Below, piece after piece: positions 8,246 through 15,932 of a DNA stretch of 36,895 nucleotides (the first letter of the stretch is position 1; each line of letters starts with the position of its first letter). The stretch is from Deltaproteobacteria bacterium (GTDB lineage Bacteria; Myxococcota_A; Polyangia; Polyangiales; JADJMO01). Made by a program: the position numbers and the translations under genes. The stretch spans positions 1-36,895 of the forward strand of contig JALHOE010000078.1 in assembly GCA_022843175.1 (NCBI GenBank). Reading direction: 5' to 3'. The notes beneath the pieces are model-generated. The model did no database searches and had not been told where the DNA came from. It was given only the letters and a program-made list of their open reading frames with translations.

Positions 8246-8809
8246 TTACAACAGCGAAACGCCGAACCGCGCGAGCAGCGTGGTGAGCGCCGTCAGCGGC
8301 AGACCGACGATCGCGGTGTGATCGGCGCCCTCCATCGACTCGAACAAGAGCGCGCCGGCCGCCTCGATCTTGTAGGCGCCGGCGCAGTCGAAGGGCTCGT
8401 CGCGGTCGACGTAGGCCGCGAGCTGGGTGGCCGTCAGCGCGCGCATGCGCATGCGGTGGACCACGAGCGCCGACTCGGTGCGCCCGGCGTGGTGGACCGC
8501 GACCGCCGTGAGGAGGCGATGGGTGCGCCCGGCGAGCGCGGTGAGCTGCTCGAGCGCGCCCGCGCGGTCGCCCGGCTTGGTGAGGATCCGGCCGTCGAGC
8601 TCGGGGATCTGGTCTGCGCCGATCACGAGCGCGTCGGGCGCGGCGAGGCTCTCGGCCTTGCCCCGTGCGAACGCGACGACCATCTCCTCGGGGGGCATCG
8701 CGCGGGCGTGGTCCTCCTCGAACGTCGGGGGCGCCGCTTCGTGGGCGATGCCCGCCGCGTCGAGCAGAGCGCGCCGGTAGCGGCTGGTGGACGCGAGGAT
8801 CAGTCTCAC
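8246..8809 (-). CDS. yceF: Maf-like nucleotide pyrophosphatase, YceF type
   Basis: Protein of 187 residues, the normal length for Maf/HAM1-like pyrophosphatases that hydrolyse non-canonical or methylated NTPs. Motifs: LASTSRYRRALLDAAG at the N-terminus, VIGADQ (catalytic Asp, followed by Gln), KPGDR, and FDCAGAYKIE with an invariant Lys. The ADQ and DCAG(A/S)(Y/F)K signatures fit the YceF branch (7-methyl-GTP pyrophosphatase) better than the YhdE branch (dTTP/UTP). The GTG at 8809 overlaps the stop of the tetR gene as GTGA, so the two are coupled. A housekeeping enzyme under a TetR regulator is unusual. The family is certain; the substrate class is inferred. Confidence 0.93.
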   Translation of the reverse strand: MRLILASTSRYRRALLDAAGIAHEAAPPTFEEDHARAMPPEEMVVAFARGKAESLAAPDALVIGADQIPELDGRILTKPGDRAGALEQLTALAGRTHRLLTAVAVHHAGRTESALVVHRMRMRALTATQLAAYVDRDEPFDCAGAYKIEAAGALLFESMEGADHTAIVGLPLTALTTLLARFGVSLL

Positions 8810-9426
8810 GAAGAGGCTCGCGGCAGGGAGTAGCGGTCGACCAGCGCGTGCATCACGACGTTGCCGGCGTCGAAGAGTGCGAAGACCCCGGAGACCTTCG
8901 CCTGCAGCATGGTGCCCGTGAGGTAGCTGACGAACGCGACCGACAGCCCCTCGGTGGGCAGGCTCGGCTCGATCGCGCCGGTGGCCTTGCCCGTCTCGAC
9001 GATGGTGGTGACCAGCGCCCGGAGCTCGGCGAACCGCTCGGCGACCAGCGCGGCGAACTCGGGGTGCTGATCGTCCATCTCCGCGGCCAGGTTGACGAAG
9101 AAGCACCCGCCGTCGAACGCCCTCCCGACCGCGTACATCCGGTAGGCCTCGAGCAGCGCGTGGAGCTGGTCGCGCGGGTCGGTGAAGCGGTGGACGTGAC
9201 CGACCACCCGCTCGAGGAAGACCGCGGTGGCGTGCTCGATCACCGCGCGACCGAGGGCCTCCTTGGAGTCGAAGTGGGCGTAGAAGCCGCCCTTGGTGAG
9301 CCGGGCCACGGCGAGCACGTCGTCGACCGTGGTGTGGAAGTAGCCCTTCACCGAGATGAGCTGGGTGGCCGTCCGGACGATTCGCTCACGGGTGTTCTTC
9401 GCCTTCTCGGTGCGGGGTTCGGGCAC
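8806..9426 (-). CDS. TetR/AcrR family transcriptional regulator
   Basis: Protein of 206 residues. The N-terminal helix-turn-helix is clear: TRERIVRTATQLISVKGY, then TTVDDVLAVARLTKGGFYAHFDSKEAL (about residues 10-57), with the typical GFYAHFxSKE recognition helix. The C-terminal ligand-binding half is helical (AFDGGCFFVNLAAE). It starts with GTG at 9426, without a strong Shine-Dalgarno. Two operator-like palindromes lie just upstream (9441-9454 and 9474-9487), so it probably represses its own promoter and with it the coupled yceF-like gene. The inducer is unknown. Confidence 0.93.
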   Translation of the reverse strand: MPEPRTEKAKNTRERIVRTATQLISVKGYFHTTVDDVLAVARLTKGGFYAHFDSKEALGRAVIEHATAVFLERVVGHVHRFTDPRDQLHALLEAYRMYAVGRAFDGGCFFVNLAAEMDDQHPEFAALVAERFAELRALVTTIVETGKATGAIEPSLPTEGLSVAFVSYLTGTMLQAKVSGVFALFDAGNVVMHALVDRYSLPRASS

Positions 9427-9440
9427 CCGAAACCAAATAC

Positions 9441-9454
9441 AGACCGATTGGTCT
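9441..9454. promoter_or_regulatory. Operator-like palindrome upstream of tetR
   Basis: AGACCGATTGGTCT: perfect 5-bp inverted repeat AGACC/GGTCT with a 4-base centre, 15 bases before the regulator start codon. Size and symmetry fit a TetR-dimer site. Confidence 0.6.
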
Positions 9455-9473
9455 CCACGCCAGGACTTAATAG

Positions 9474-9487
9474 ACCGACCGGTTGGT
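9474..9487. promoter_or_regulatory. Second operator-like palindrome upstream of tetR
   Basis: ACCGACCGGTTGGT matches its own reverse complement at 12 of 14 positions, centred on ACCGGT. Together with the preceding AG it shares the AGACCG half-site with the palindrome at 9441. It lies between the esterase stop (9501) and tetR. Confidence 0.5.
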
Positions 9488-9500
9488 TCTTGGAATCGGC

Positions 9501-10523
9501 CTATTTTCGCGGGTGATCGCGGAAGAACTTCATCACCGCCTCGCCCCACACGAACGCGTTCGTCCCCTCGCACCCGAACCCGAACAGCTGGCCCGGCTCG
9601 CCGCCCTTGAGGTCCTTGCTGCCCGGGTAGCAGTGCCCCTTCAGCACGAACGAGCTCGCCTCGTACCGGTGCTGGATGAACTCGAAGACGGTCCCCGAGG
9701 GGGAGGTGCGTCGGGTCCACTTGTGGCTGCCGTCCGACGCGAGGGTGGTCTCCGGACCGAGCTTCCAGGCGGCGACCGCGGCGTCGCGCTGCGCTGTGCC
9801 GAGCCCGTAGGCGACGAGGGCGTCGGTCTCGCCGTGGAGGTAGAGCACGGCGACCTCGCGCGAGGGCGTGTCGGAGCCCTTGAAGGTGCAGCCGGTCCCG
9901 GCGGCGGGGGCGACCGAGGCGAACACGTCGGCGTGCCGGCAGAGGAACCGCGAGGTCATCATGCCGCCCTGCGAGAAGCCGGTCATGTGGACCCTGTTCC
10001 GGTCGACCGCGAGCGTCTTGAGGGCGAGCTCGAGGAAGGCGAACACCTTCGCGTCGTCGATGTCCGGCTTCCACGCCGCGCTCGGCGGCGCCGGGTTGGC
10101 GTTGGGGTTGACCACGACGTAGCCGTACTTGTCGCCGAGCGCGCGGAGGCCCGTATTGTTGTCCTCCATCTTGCCGCTCATGGTCGCTCCGTGGACGTCG
10201 AGGACGAGGCCGCAGCCGCCGGCCACGCACGCGGCGGGGACGGTGACGTCGTACTTGAGGCCGTCGCAACCGAAGGTCCTGGTCCCGGCCGCGATCTCGG
10301 TGATGCAGCCGCTCGGCGTCGGGGCATCGACCGCATCGACCGCGGGCGAAGTATCGGTCGGGTTCGAGTCCACGCTCACGGTGTCCTCTGCAGTGGGCGT
10401 CGTGTCCTCGACGGCGAGCCCGGAGTCCGCGGCGGCCTCGACCGCTGCATCGTCCGTCGACGCCGCCGCCTCGGTGGAGCCGCCGCAGCCAACGAGCGTG
10501 ATAAGCAGCCAGAGCCGACGCAT
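9501..10523 (-). CDS. Lipoprotein esterase, LpqC / PHB-depolymerase family
   Basis: Protein of 340 residues. The lipoprotein signal has lipidation Cys13 (LVGC). An Ala/Asp/Thr-rich linker runs to about residue 70, then an alpha/beta-hydrolase of the polyhydroxybutyrate depolymerase / feruloyl esterase type. Nucleophile S184 lies in GFSQGG; the likely triad partners are D234 (HGETDALV) and H297 (GHCYPG). The early HGATMSG segment (111-117) should form the oxyanion hole. The family hydrolyses short polyester or aryl-ester substrates; here it would act on the outer face of a membrane. GGGAGG lies six bases before the ATG. It is followed by tetR but separated from it by operator-like sites, so probably transcribed alone. 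Confidence 0.9.
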   Translation of the reverse strand: MRRLWLLITLVGCGGSTEAAASTDDAAVEAAADSGLAVEDTTPTAEDTVSVDSNPTDTSPAVDAVDAPTPSGCITEIAAGTRTFGCDGLKYDVTVPAACVAGGCGLVLDVHGATMSGKMEDNNTGLRALGDKYGYVVVNPNANPAPPSAAWKPDIDDAKVFAFLELALKTLAVDRNRVHMTGFSQGGMMTSRFLCRHADVFASVAPAAGTGCTFKGSDTPSREVAVLYLHGETDALVAYGLGTAQRDAAVAAWKLGPETTLASDGSHKWTRRTSPSGTVFEFIQHRYEASSFVLKGHCYPGSKDLKGGEPGQLFGFGCEGTNAFVWGEAVMKFFRDHPRK

Positions 10524-10627
10524 GCGAGACCTCCCAAGAAACCGGCGGGCCTGACTGTAACTGGGTCCCCGGCACCGCGCACGCGCAGCAGAAGCGATTC
10601 AGGCCCCCGAACGTTCCGCCCGGACTC

Positions 10628-12349
10628 GTGCAGCCCCTCTCCCCACGCTTCCGCGCGTTCCTCGAGCGACCCACGCTCGCGCGGTGGCTCGTGGGGCTCG
10701 GCGCCGTGCTCTGCCTCCCCTCGATGGCGACCGGGCTGCAGGTCGACGACCTGCTGCACACCGCGCTGCTCCGCGGGCTCCCACCCTACGCGGAGCATGG
10801 GCAGGGGACGCTCCGGCTCTTCACGTTCTTCGACGGCGATCCCGCGCGCAATCGCGTGATGACGGCCGAGGGGCTCTTCCCGTGGTGGACGGGAGAGACG
10901 CTCCGCCTCTCGTTCTGTCGTCCGCTCTCCGCGCTCACCCACTGGCTCGATCATCGCCTGTGGACCGAGACGCCCTTCCTGATGCACCTCCACAGCTTCC
11001 TGTGGATCGCGCTCGCCATCGCGCTCGCCACCTCACTGTATCGCCGCCTGCTCGAGCACTCCCGAGCGGAGCAGCCGCTCGAGTCGAAGTGGGTGGCGGG
11101 CCTCGCCGCGTTGATGTTCGCGGTCCACGACGCCCACGCGCTGCCGGCCACCTGGATCGCCAACCGCAACGCGACGCTCGCGCTCGTCTTCGGGCTGCTC
11201 ACGCTGGTCGCGCACCGGCGTCGCTCGGTCCTCGCTCCGTTCGCCCTCGCCCTCGCGCTCGCCTCTGGCGAGAGCGCCCTCTCGACCGTCGCGCTGGTGG
11301 TCGGCCACGCGTGGTTCCTCGAGGACGACCGCGGGCGGTGGCGCCGGCTCGTGGTGTACTTGCCGGTGCTGCTCGCGTGGGCGTTGCTCTATCGGCACTT
11401 CGGCTTCGGCACCGCGGGCTCCACGTTCTACATCGACCCCGGTCGCGAGCCGCTGCGCTTCGCGGCGATGACGCTCGTGCGCTTCCCGCTCATGTTCGCG
11501 GGCACGCTGGTGTCGCTCTCCGTCGACACCGCGTTCCTCGTGCCGCGCGGGGCCTATCTCGCGCTCTTGGCGGGCAGCTGGGCGATGTTGCTGCTGGTCG
11601 CGCGGTGGGTGTACCCGGTGGTTCGCGCGAGGCCCACGGCGCGCTACTTCGCCTTCGTCACCGTGGCCACCATCCTGCCCGGGTGCGCGACCATCCCCGC
11701 CGGGCGACTCCTCATGTTCGCGACCTTCGGCGCGATGGGGCTCTTCGCCGAGGCCATCGCGCACGGCGCGGAGCGGCCGGCGCGCGCGATGATCGCGCTC
11801 CGCGTCGGGCTCGCGCCGGTGCTCTTCGTCATCGGTAGCTTCCAGATGCCGCTCGCCGGGGTGGTCGTCGACCGATTCGTCCGCTCGCTCCCCAACGAGC
11901 CCGCGCTCGCGACCCAGGATCTGATCCTGGTGACGAGCTTCGACGCCGCGGGGAGCGGCTACGTGAGCCTGAAGCGCGGCATGACCGGCGGCGTCCGCCC
12001 GCGCCACACGCACGTGATGGCCCTCGGGGACCAAGAGGTCACCGTCGAGCGGGTGGACGACCGATCGTTGATCGTGCGGCCGCGGAACGGCTTCCTCGCC
12101 GACCAGTTCTCGCGGCTGTTTCGCGAGAAGCCGTTCGTCGTCGGCATGCGCGCGGAGTGGGTGCACGCGACGATCGAGGTCGTGGAGGTCCGCGTCGACG
12201 GGCGCGCCGCGGCCGCGCGCTTCACGTTCCGCGAGCCGCTCGAATACAGCGGCTATCGGTTCATGAAGTTCGCGGGCCCGGCGCTCGCGCCGTTCGAGCT
12301 TCCGCGGGTGGGCGAGACGGTGACCCTCCCGCCCGGCCTGCTCTTCTGA
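10628..12349 (+). CDS. Polytopic inner-membrane protein, unknown function
   Basis: Protein of 573 residues starting with GTG at 10628. About nine to eleven hydrophobic helices fill residues 20-420, for example WLVGLGAVLCLPSMATGL, LWIALAIALATSLY and YLALLAGSWAMLLLVARWVY. A soluble C-terminal domain of about 140 residues follows. The loop after helix 1 contains VDDLLHTALL; an acidic pair there recalls GT-C glycosyltransferases, but no other motif supports this. The stop codon directly abuts the stop of the convergent FKBP gene. The function is not assigned. Confidence 0.85.
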   Translation: MQPLSPRFRAFLERPTLARWLVGLGAVLCLPSMATGLQVDDLLHTALLRGLPPYAEHGQGTLRLFTFFDGDPARNRVMTAEGLFPWWTGETLRLSFCRPLSALTHWLDHRLWTETPFLMHLHSFLWIALAIALATSLYRRLLEHSRAEQPLESKWVAGLAALMFAVHDAHALPATWIANRNATLALVFGLLTLVAHRRRSVLAPFALALALASGESALSTVALVVGHAWFLEDDRGRWRRLVVYLPVLLAWALLYRHFGFGTAGSTFYIDPGREPLRFAAMTLVRFPLMFAGTLVSLSVDTAFLVPRGAYLALLAGSWAMLLLVARWVYPVVRARPTARYFAFVTVATILPGCATIPAGRLLMFATFGAMGLFAEAIAHGAERPARAMIALRVGLAPVLFVIGSFQMPLAGVVVDRFVRSLPNEPALATQDLILVTSFDAAGSGYVSLKRGMTGGVRPRHTHVMALGDQEVTVERVDDRSLIVRPRNGFLADQFSRLFREKPFVVGMRAEWVHATIEVVEVRVDGRAAAARFTFREPLEYSGYRFMKFAGPALAPFELPRVGETVTLPPGLLF

Positions 12350-13330
12350 TTACTTCGCCGAGGCGGAGGCGGCGGGCTTCGGGGCCGAGGCCGGCGCCGA
12401 CGGAGACGCGGACGCGGGCACCGAGGCGGACGGCGCGGGCAGCGCGCTCTTCATGACCTTGAGGAGCTCGACGTCGAACACGAGCATGCCGGCGGGCGCA
12501 CCGGGCTGGCCCTTGTAGGCGAGGTCCTGCGGGATCCACAGGCGGCGCTTCTCGCCCTCGGTCATGAGCTGCACGCCCTCGGTCCAGCCGGGGATGACCA
12601 TGTCGAGCTGGAACTTGGCGGGCTCGCCGCGCTCGACGCTCGAGTCGAACATCTTTCCGTCGGTCGTCCAGCCCGTGTAGTGGACCTCGACCTCGTCCTT
12701 CGCCGCGGGGTGCGCGGTGCCCTTGCCCTTGGCGAGCACCTTCGACGCGAGGCCGGACTTCTCCTTCTTGGCGTCGGCCGGGACGGCGGCGACGTCGGAC
12801 GGCGCGGGGATCGGCTTCTTGATGTCGAGGAGCTCGACGTCGAACACGAGCATGCCCTGCGGACGACCGGGCTTGCCCTTGTAGGCCATTTCCTCGGGGA
12901 TCCAGAGGCGGCGCTTCTCGCCGACGACCATCAGCTGCACGCCCTCGGTCCAGCCGGGGATGACGCCGTTGAGCGGGAACGTGATCGGCTGGCCGCGCTG
13001 CACCGAGCTGTCGAACATCTTTCCGTCGGTCGTCCAGCCCGTGTAGTGGACCTTGACCTTCGAGTCGCTCGTGGGCTTGTCGGTGCCGGTGCCGGGCTGC
13101 AGCACCTTCGAGGCGAGGCCGCTCGCCTCCTTCTTCGCGTCGGCCGGGGGCGCGGCGACGTCTGCCGGCGCCGGGATCTGCGGCTTCTCGGGCGGCATGT
13201 TGGTCGCGGTGGGCGCCGCGGAGCCGCTCGTCGTCTTGGCCGGGTCGGCGGGCTTGGAGAGGTCGGGCGGACCCTTCTCGCAACCGAACGCGAGGACGAA
13301 CATGAGGGCGATGGCTTTGTCGGCTTTCAC
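12350..13330 (-). CDS. Lipoprotein with two tandem FKBP-type prolyl isomerase domains
   Basis: Protein of 326 residues from a GTG at 13330. Lipidation Cys17 (LAFGC), a Pro/Ala/Lys linker, then two FKBP domains, about residues 70-170 and 192-292. Each carries VHYTGWTTDGKMFDSSV, a GVIPGWTEGVQLM or MVIPGWTEGVQLM core and MLVFDVELL. A 122-residue period covers the linkers too (IPAPxDVAAxPADAKKExSG at 52 and 174), showing an internal duplication with little divergence. Predicted activity is peptidyl-prolyl cis-trans isomerase folding help in the periplasm. The tail (297-326) is low-complexity Ala/Ser/Pro. A gene at 13372-13806 on the same strand ends 41 bases upstream. Confidence 0.93.
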   Translation of the reverse strand: MKADKAIALMFVLAFGCEKGPPDLSKPADPAKTTSGSAAPTATNMPPEKPQIPAPADVAAPPADAKKEASGLASKVLQPGTGTDKPTSDSKVKVHYTGWTTDGKMFDSSVQRGQPITFPLNGVIPGWTEGVQLMVVGEKRRLWIPEEMAYKGKPGRPQGMLVFDVELLDIKKPIPAPSDVAAVPADAKKEKSGLASKVLAKGKGTAHPAAKDEVEVHYTGWTTDGKMFDSSVERGEPAKFQLDMVIPGWTEGVQLMTEGEKRRLWIPQDLAYKGQPGAPAGMLVFDVELLKVMKSALPAPSASVPASASPSAPASAPKPAASASAK

Positions 13331-13371
13331 GGACGGCAAACGACCACGCCACGCGCGCGGCGACAAGCCCC

Positions 13372-13806
13372 CTAGCGATCGACGGCGACCGCGAGCCGGC
13401 GCTTCGCGAGCACGGCGCGCTCGCGGGAGGACAGCGCGCGGCGCACGAACGTGACCGAGGCCCGTTGCTCGATGACGAGCTCGCCGGAGCCGAGGCCCGA
13501 CAAGAGCTTCTGGGCGAGGAGCTGCGCGAGCTCGCGGCGCTCGGCGTTGGAGCGGCCCCAGATGGTGACCGAGGCGCGCCAGCGCGGCGCTCCGCCGAAC
13601 TGCTCGACCGCAACGATGGACGAGAGCACTCGCTCGCCCCCGACCGTGTGGAAGCGCCTGCACGCGGGCGCGGGGATCTCGCCCGCTCGGGTGAGCGGGG
13701 CCGCGAGCGCGACCCGAGCCCGCGGCGACGAGCCGAGGACGCCGGTGTCGTCGAGCGCGTTGTCGTTTTCGGCGAGGAGGTCGACGATGCGTGCGGCCGC
13801 GTTCAT
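13372..13806 (-). CDS. Hypothetical protein
   Basis: Protein of 144 residues, not recognised. No signal peptide or transmembrane segment. The middle (VLSSIVAVEQ, WRASVTIWGRSNAERRELAQLLAQKLLSG, LVIEQRASVTFVRR) suggests a small alpha/beta fold. The ATG at 13806 was chosen because the longer upstream frame is low complexity. It lies 41 bases before the FKBP lipoprotein gene on the same strand and may share its transcript. An overlapping plus-strand frame exists but looks like a shadow. Confidence 0.6.
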   Translation of the reverse strand: MNAAARIVDLLAENDNALDDTGVLGSSPRARVALAAPLTRAGEIPAPACRRFHTVGGERVLSSIVAVEQFGGAPRWRASVTIWGRSNAERRELAQLLAQKLLSGLGSGELVIEQRASVTFVRRALSSRERAVLAKRRLAVAVDR

Positions 13807-14070
13807 GGGCCGAAGGTGCGTCGCCGAGGGGCGCTCGGCCAAGTGCCGGGCGGACAGAAAATGTCCGCCGCCGGCTGCGCGGACAAACAAGTTCCGGAGA
13901 CCGGCACGCACGCGCACACCGACGACTGGCACGAGACGCGCAGCAACCGGCCCCGCGTGCGCGAAAGAGTCAAGTCGGGCGAGGTGTATGTTGCTGCGGC
14001 CGCGTCGAGGCGCGGGCTTCCGCACAGTGTTGACCTCGACACGTCGTCCGGCGCGTGCGAATCCAAGAAG

Positions 14071-14448
14071 ATGCAGACCATCCTCGTCGCCGAAGACGAT
14101 GCGGTCATGCACCAGGCCCTCGCCGAGCTGTTCGAGCTCGAGGGTTACGAGGTCGTCCGTGCGCGCAGCCTCCACGACGCCGAGATCTGCCTCGCGGAGC
14201 ACGCCGTCGACGGCGCGGTCGTCGACTGGCGACTCGGCTCGGACTTCAGCGATCCGGTCCTCTCCGAGCTCGTCGCGCAGGGCATCGCGACCGTGCTGTT
14301 GTCGGCACATCCCGAGGCCCGGGCCGTCGCGGAGGCCTACGGGATTCCGTGTGTACACAAGCCGTTCATCGTCGAGCAGCTGCTCGGCATCGTGAGCGGC
14401 GCACTCAACCGGCAGACCTTGCGGAAGATCGCGCTCACCCGCGGCTGA
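14071..14448 (+). CDS. Stand-alone response-regulator receiver protein
   Basis: Protein of 125 residues consisting of one CheY-like receiver domain. Acidic pocket E8/D9/D10 (VAEDD), phospho-acceptor D52 in VVDWRLG, S78 in LLSAH at the Thr/Ser switch and K97 in VHKPF. There is no output domain, so it should act by protein contact or as a phosphate carrier. No histidine kinase lies in the window. The ATG at 14071 starts the first beta-strand; the long in-frame extension upstream (to 13465) is antisense to the hypothetical gene and was rejected. The 264 bases before it hold no clear gene. Confidence 0.92.
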   Translation: MQTILVAEDDAVMHQALAELFELEGYEVVRARSLHDAEICLAEHAVDGAVVDWRLGSDFSDPVLSELVAQGIATVLLSAHPEARAVAEAYGIPCVHKPFIVEQLLGIVSGALNRQTLRKIALTRG

Positions 14449-14508
14449 CGCGTCGCTCGCCGTCGAAGAGTGGGCCCGGCCGGCCCGATCGCGACATAAG
14501 CGTGGCAA

Positions 14509-15039
14509 ATGCTGGCCAAACTGCTCGCGCGGCTCTTCCTCGCGATCACCTCGCGCGAGATGTTCATCGCGCTCGGAGTGCTGCTCGCGGCGCTGTCGGT
14601 GCCGATGATCCTGGAGCAGTGGCGCTTCGTGCGCGACTACGCGCCGGGGGCGATCACGAAGGAGGCCATCCACGAGATCGAGGGCATCGTCGACGGCCTC
14701 GCCGGCATCCTCGTGGCCGCCGGGGTCTTCATGGAGAGCCGCGACACCATCCGCCGGATGGCGTCGCCCGATTACAAGGAGACCGCCGTCGAGCTGCGGC
14801 TCAACGAGGTCGCGCATCAGAACGGCATGGGCATCCTGCTCGTGGGGCTGTTGATGGAGATCGGCACGCTGCTCATCGGCCTGCCCCGTCGCGTGATCGA
14901 CACCAAGCAATTCGAGAAGCACATCTTCGGGTTCTGCACCGTCATGAGCGTGCTCGCGGTCGTCATCCTCTACGACCTCATCAAGGACTACCTCCTCACC
15001 TATCGCATGGCTCGGGAGACGAAGGAGCACGGCTCGTAG
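14509..15039 (+). CDS. Four-helix integral membrane protein
   Basis: Protein of 176 residues with four likely membrane helices: about residues 18-36, 59-77, 105-125 and 139-163. The loop after helix 2 is charged (ESRDTIRRMASPDYKE). No family is recognised, and no catalytic or metal-binding motif is seen. CATAAG lies eight bases before the ATG and could be a weak -10. It sits between the receiver gene and a lipoprotein gene, all on the plus strand with 60-base gaps, so co-transcription is possible but unproved. Confidence 0.78.
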   Translation: MLAKLLARLFLAITSREMFIALGVLLAALSVPMILEQWRFVRDYAPGAITKEAIHEIEGIVDGLAGILVAAGVFMESRDTIRRMASPDYKETAVELRLNEVAHQNGMGILLVGLLMEIGTLLIGLPRRVIDTKQFEKHIFGFCTVMSVLAVVILYDLIKDYLLTYRMARETKEHGS

Positions 15040-15090
15040 CGGCCGCGCTCCGGTTCACGCCCTGGCTTTGTCCGTGGCGGAGCTTGCTGG

Positions 15091-15096
15091 TAGGTT
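15091..15096 (+). promoter_or_regulatory. -10-like TAGGTT, leaderless start of Cys-rich lipoprotein
   Basis: TAGGTT ends seven bases before the ATG at 15104, with no Shine-Dalgarno. Same layout as at 18427 and 21975. Confidence 0.42.
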
Positions 15097-15103
15097 GCGG
15101 CGC

Positions 15104-15928
15104 ATGACCCTCCGCAGCGCCCTCTCCGTCGCCGTGCTCTCCACGCTCCTCGCCTCGCCGCTCGCCTGCAGCAGCGACAGCGACGCGGCCCCCGCCGGCT
15201 ACACGGTCGACACCGTGTGCGCGGCCACGACGCCGAAGCTGTGCGCCGGCCGCAAGGGCTGCTGCGACAAGGCCAAGTTCGCCTACGACGCGGCCGGCTG
15301 CGAGGCCAACGAGAAGACGGTCTGCGAGCAGAACGTGGCCGAGGTGAAGGCCGGGACCATGACCTTCGACGGCAGCAAGGTCGACGCGTGTCTCGCGAAG
15401 TACCAGCAGCTGCTCGACAAGTGCTTCATCTCGTTCGAGGAGATCACGACGTTCATCGCCGACTTCAAGGTCTGTCAGGTGTTCGTCGGTAAGGTCGCCG
15501 CGGGCGGCGCGTGCACCCGCACCGCGCAGTGCGCGCCTGCCGCCGGCGCCAACGAGCAGGTCGCGTGCACCAACGGCAAGTGCGTGCTCACCAAGCTCCT
15601 GCCCGAGGGCGCCGCGTGCACCTTCGCGATGGGCGTCAGCGAGTTCTGCCAGACCGGCACCTTCTGCGACGCGGACTTCACCAAGACGCCCCCCGCCGGC
15701 ACCTGCAAGAAGTCGCTCGCGATCGGCGAGACGTGCACCGGCAAGGCGTTCGGCTGCGGCCTCGGCAACTACTGCGACTCGGCGACTCAGAAGTGCGTCG
15801 CCGGCAAGGCCGTCGGCGCGAGCTGCGGCAACGACCTCGAGTGCAAGTCGCTCTCCTGCGACAACACCGCGACCACCTGCGCCGCGGGCGATCCGCTCGT
15901 CGAGCCGAAGGAGTGCAACGGCAAGTAG
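15104..15928 (+). CDS. Cys-rich lipoprotein
   Basis: Protein of 274 residues. The signal peptide ends in a lipobox with Cys24 (SPLAC). About 24 further Cys residues are spread over the mature part in short spaced pairs such as GACTRTAQCA, ACTNGKCV, EFCQTGTFC and NYCDSATQKC. The second half reads as tandem small disulfide modules of the EGF or Dickkopf type often found in myxobacterial lipoproteins. The start was moved from an in-frame GTG at 15068 to 15104, where the signal peptide begins. No enzymatic motif. Likely a surface structural or binding protein. Confidence 0.85.
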   Translation: MTLRSALSVAVLSTLLASPLACSSDSDAAPAGYTVDTVCAATTPKLCAGRKGCCDKAKFAYDAAGCEANEKTVCEQNVAEVKAGTMTFDGSKVDACLAKYQQLLDKCFISFEEITTFIADFKVCQVFVGKVAAGGACTRTAQCAPAAGANEQVACTNGKCVLTKLLPEGAACTFAMGVSEFCQTGTFCDADFTKTPPAGTCKKSLAIGETCTGKAFGCGLGNYCDSATQKCVAGKAVGASCGNDLECKSLSCDNTATTCAAGDPLVEPKECNGK

Positions 15929-15932
15929 GCGC

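Noticed and set aside
9501-10523. Esterase gene as part of the tetR-yceF operon
   Set aside because: Same strand and close, but a 74-base gap with two operator-like palindromes separates it from tetR, and it has its own Shine-Dalgarno.
13465-14448. Response regulator with a long N-terminal extension starting at 13465
   Set aside because: The extension is antisense to the hypothetical gene at 13372-13806 and has no domain-like character; the receiver domain begins exactly at the ATG at 14071.
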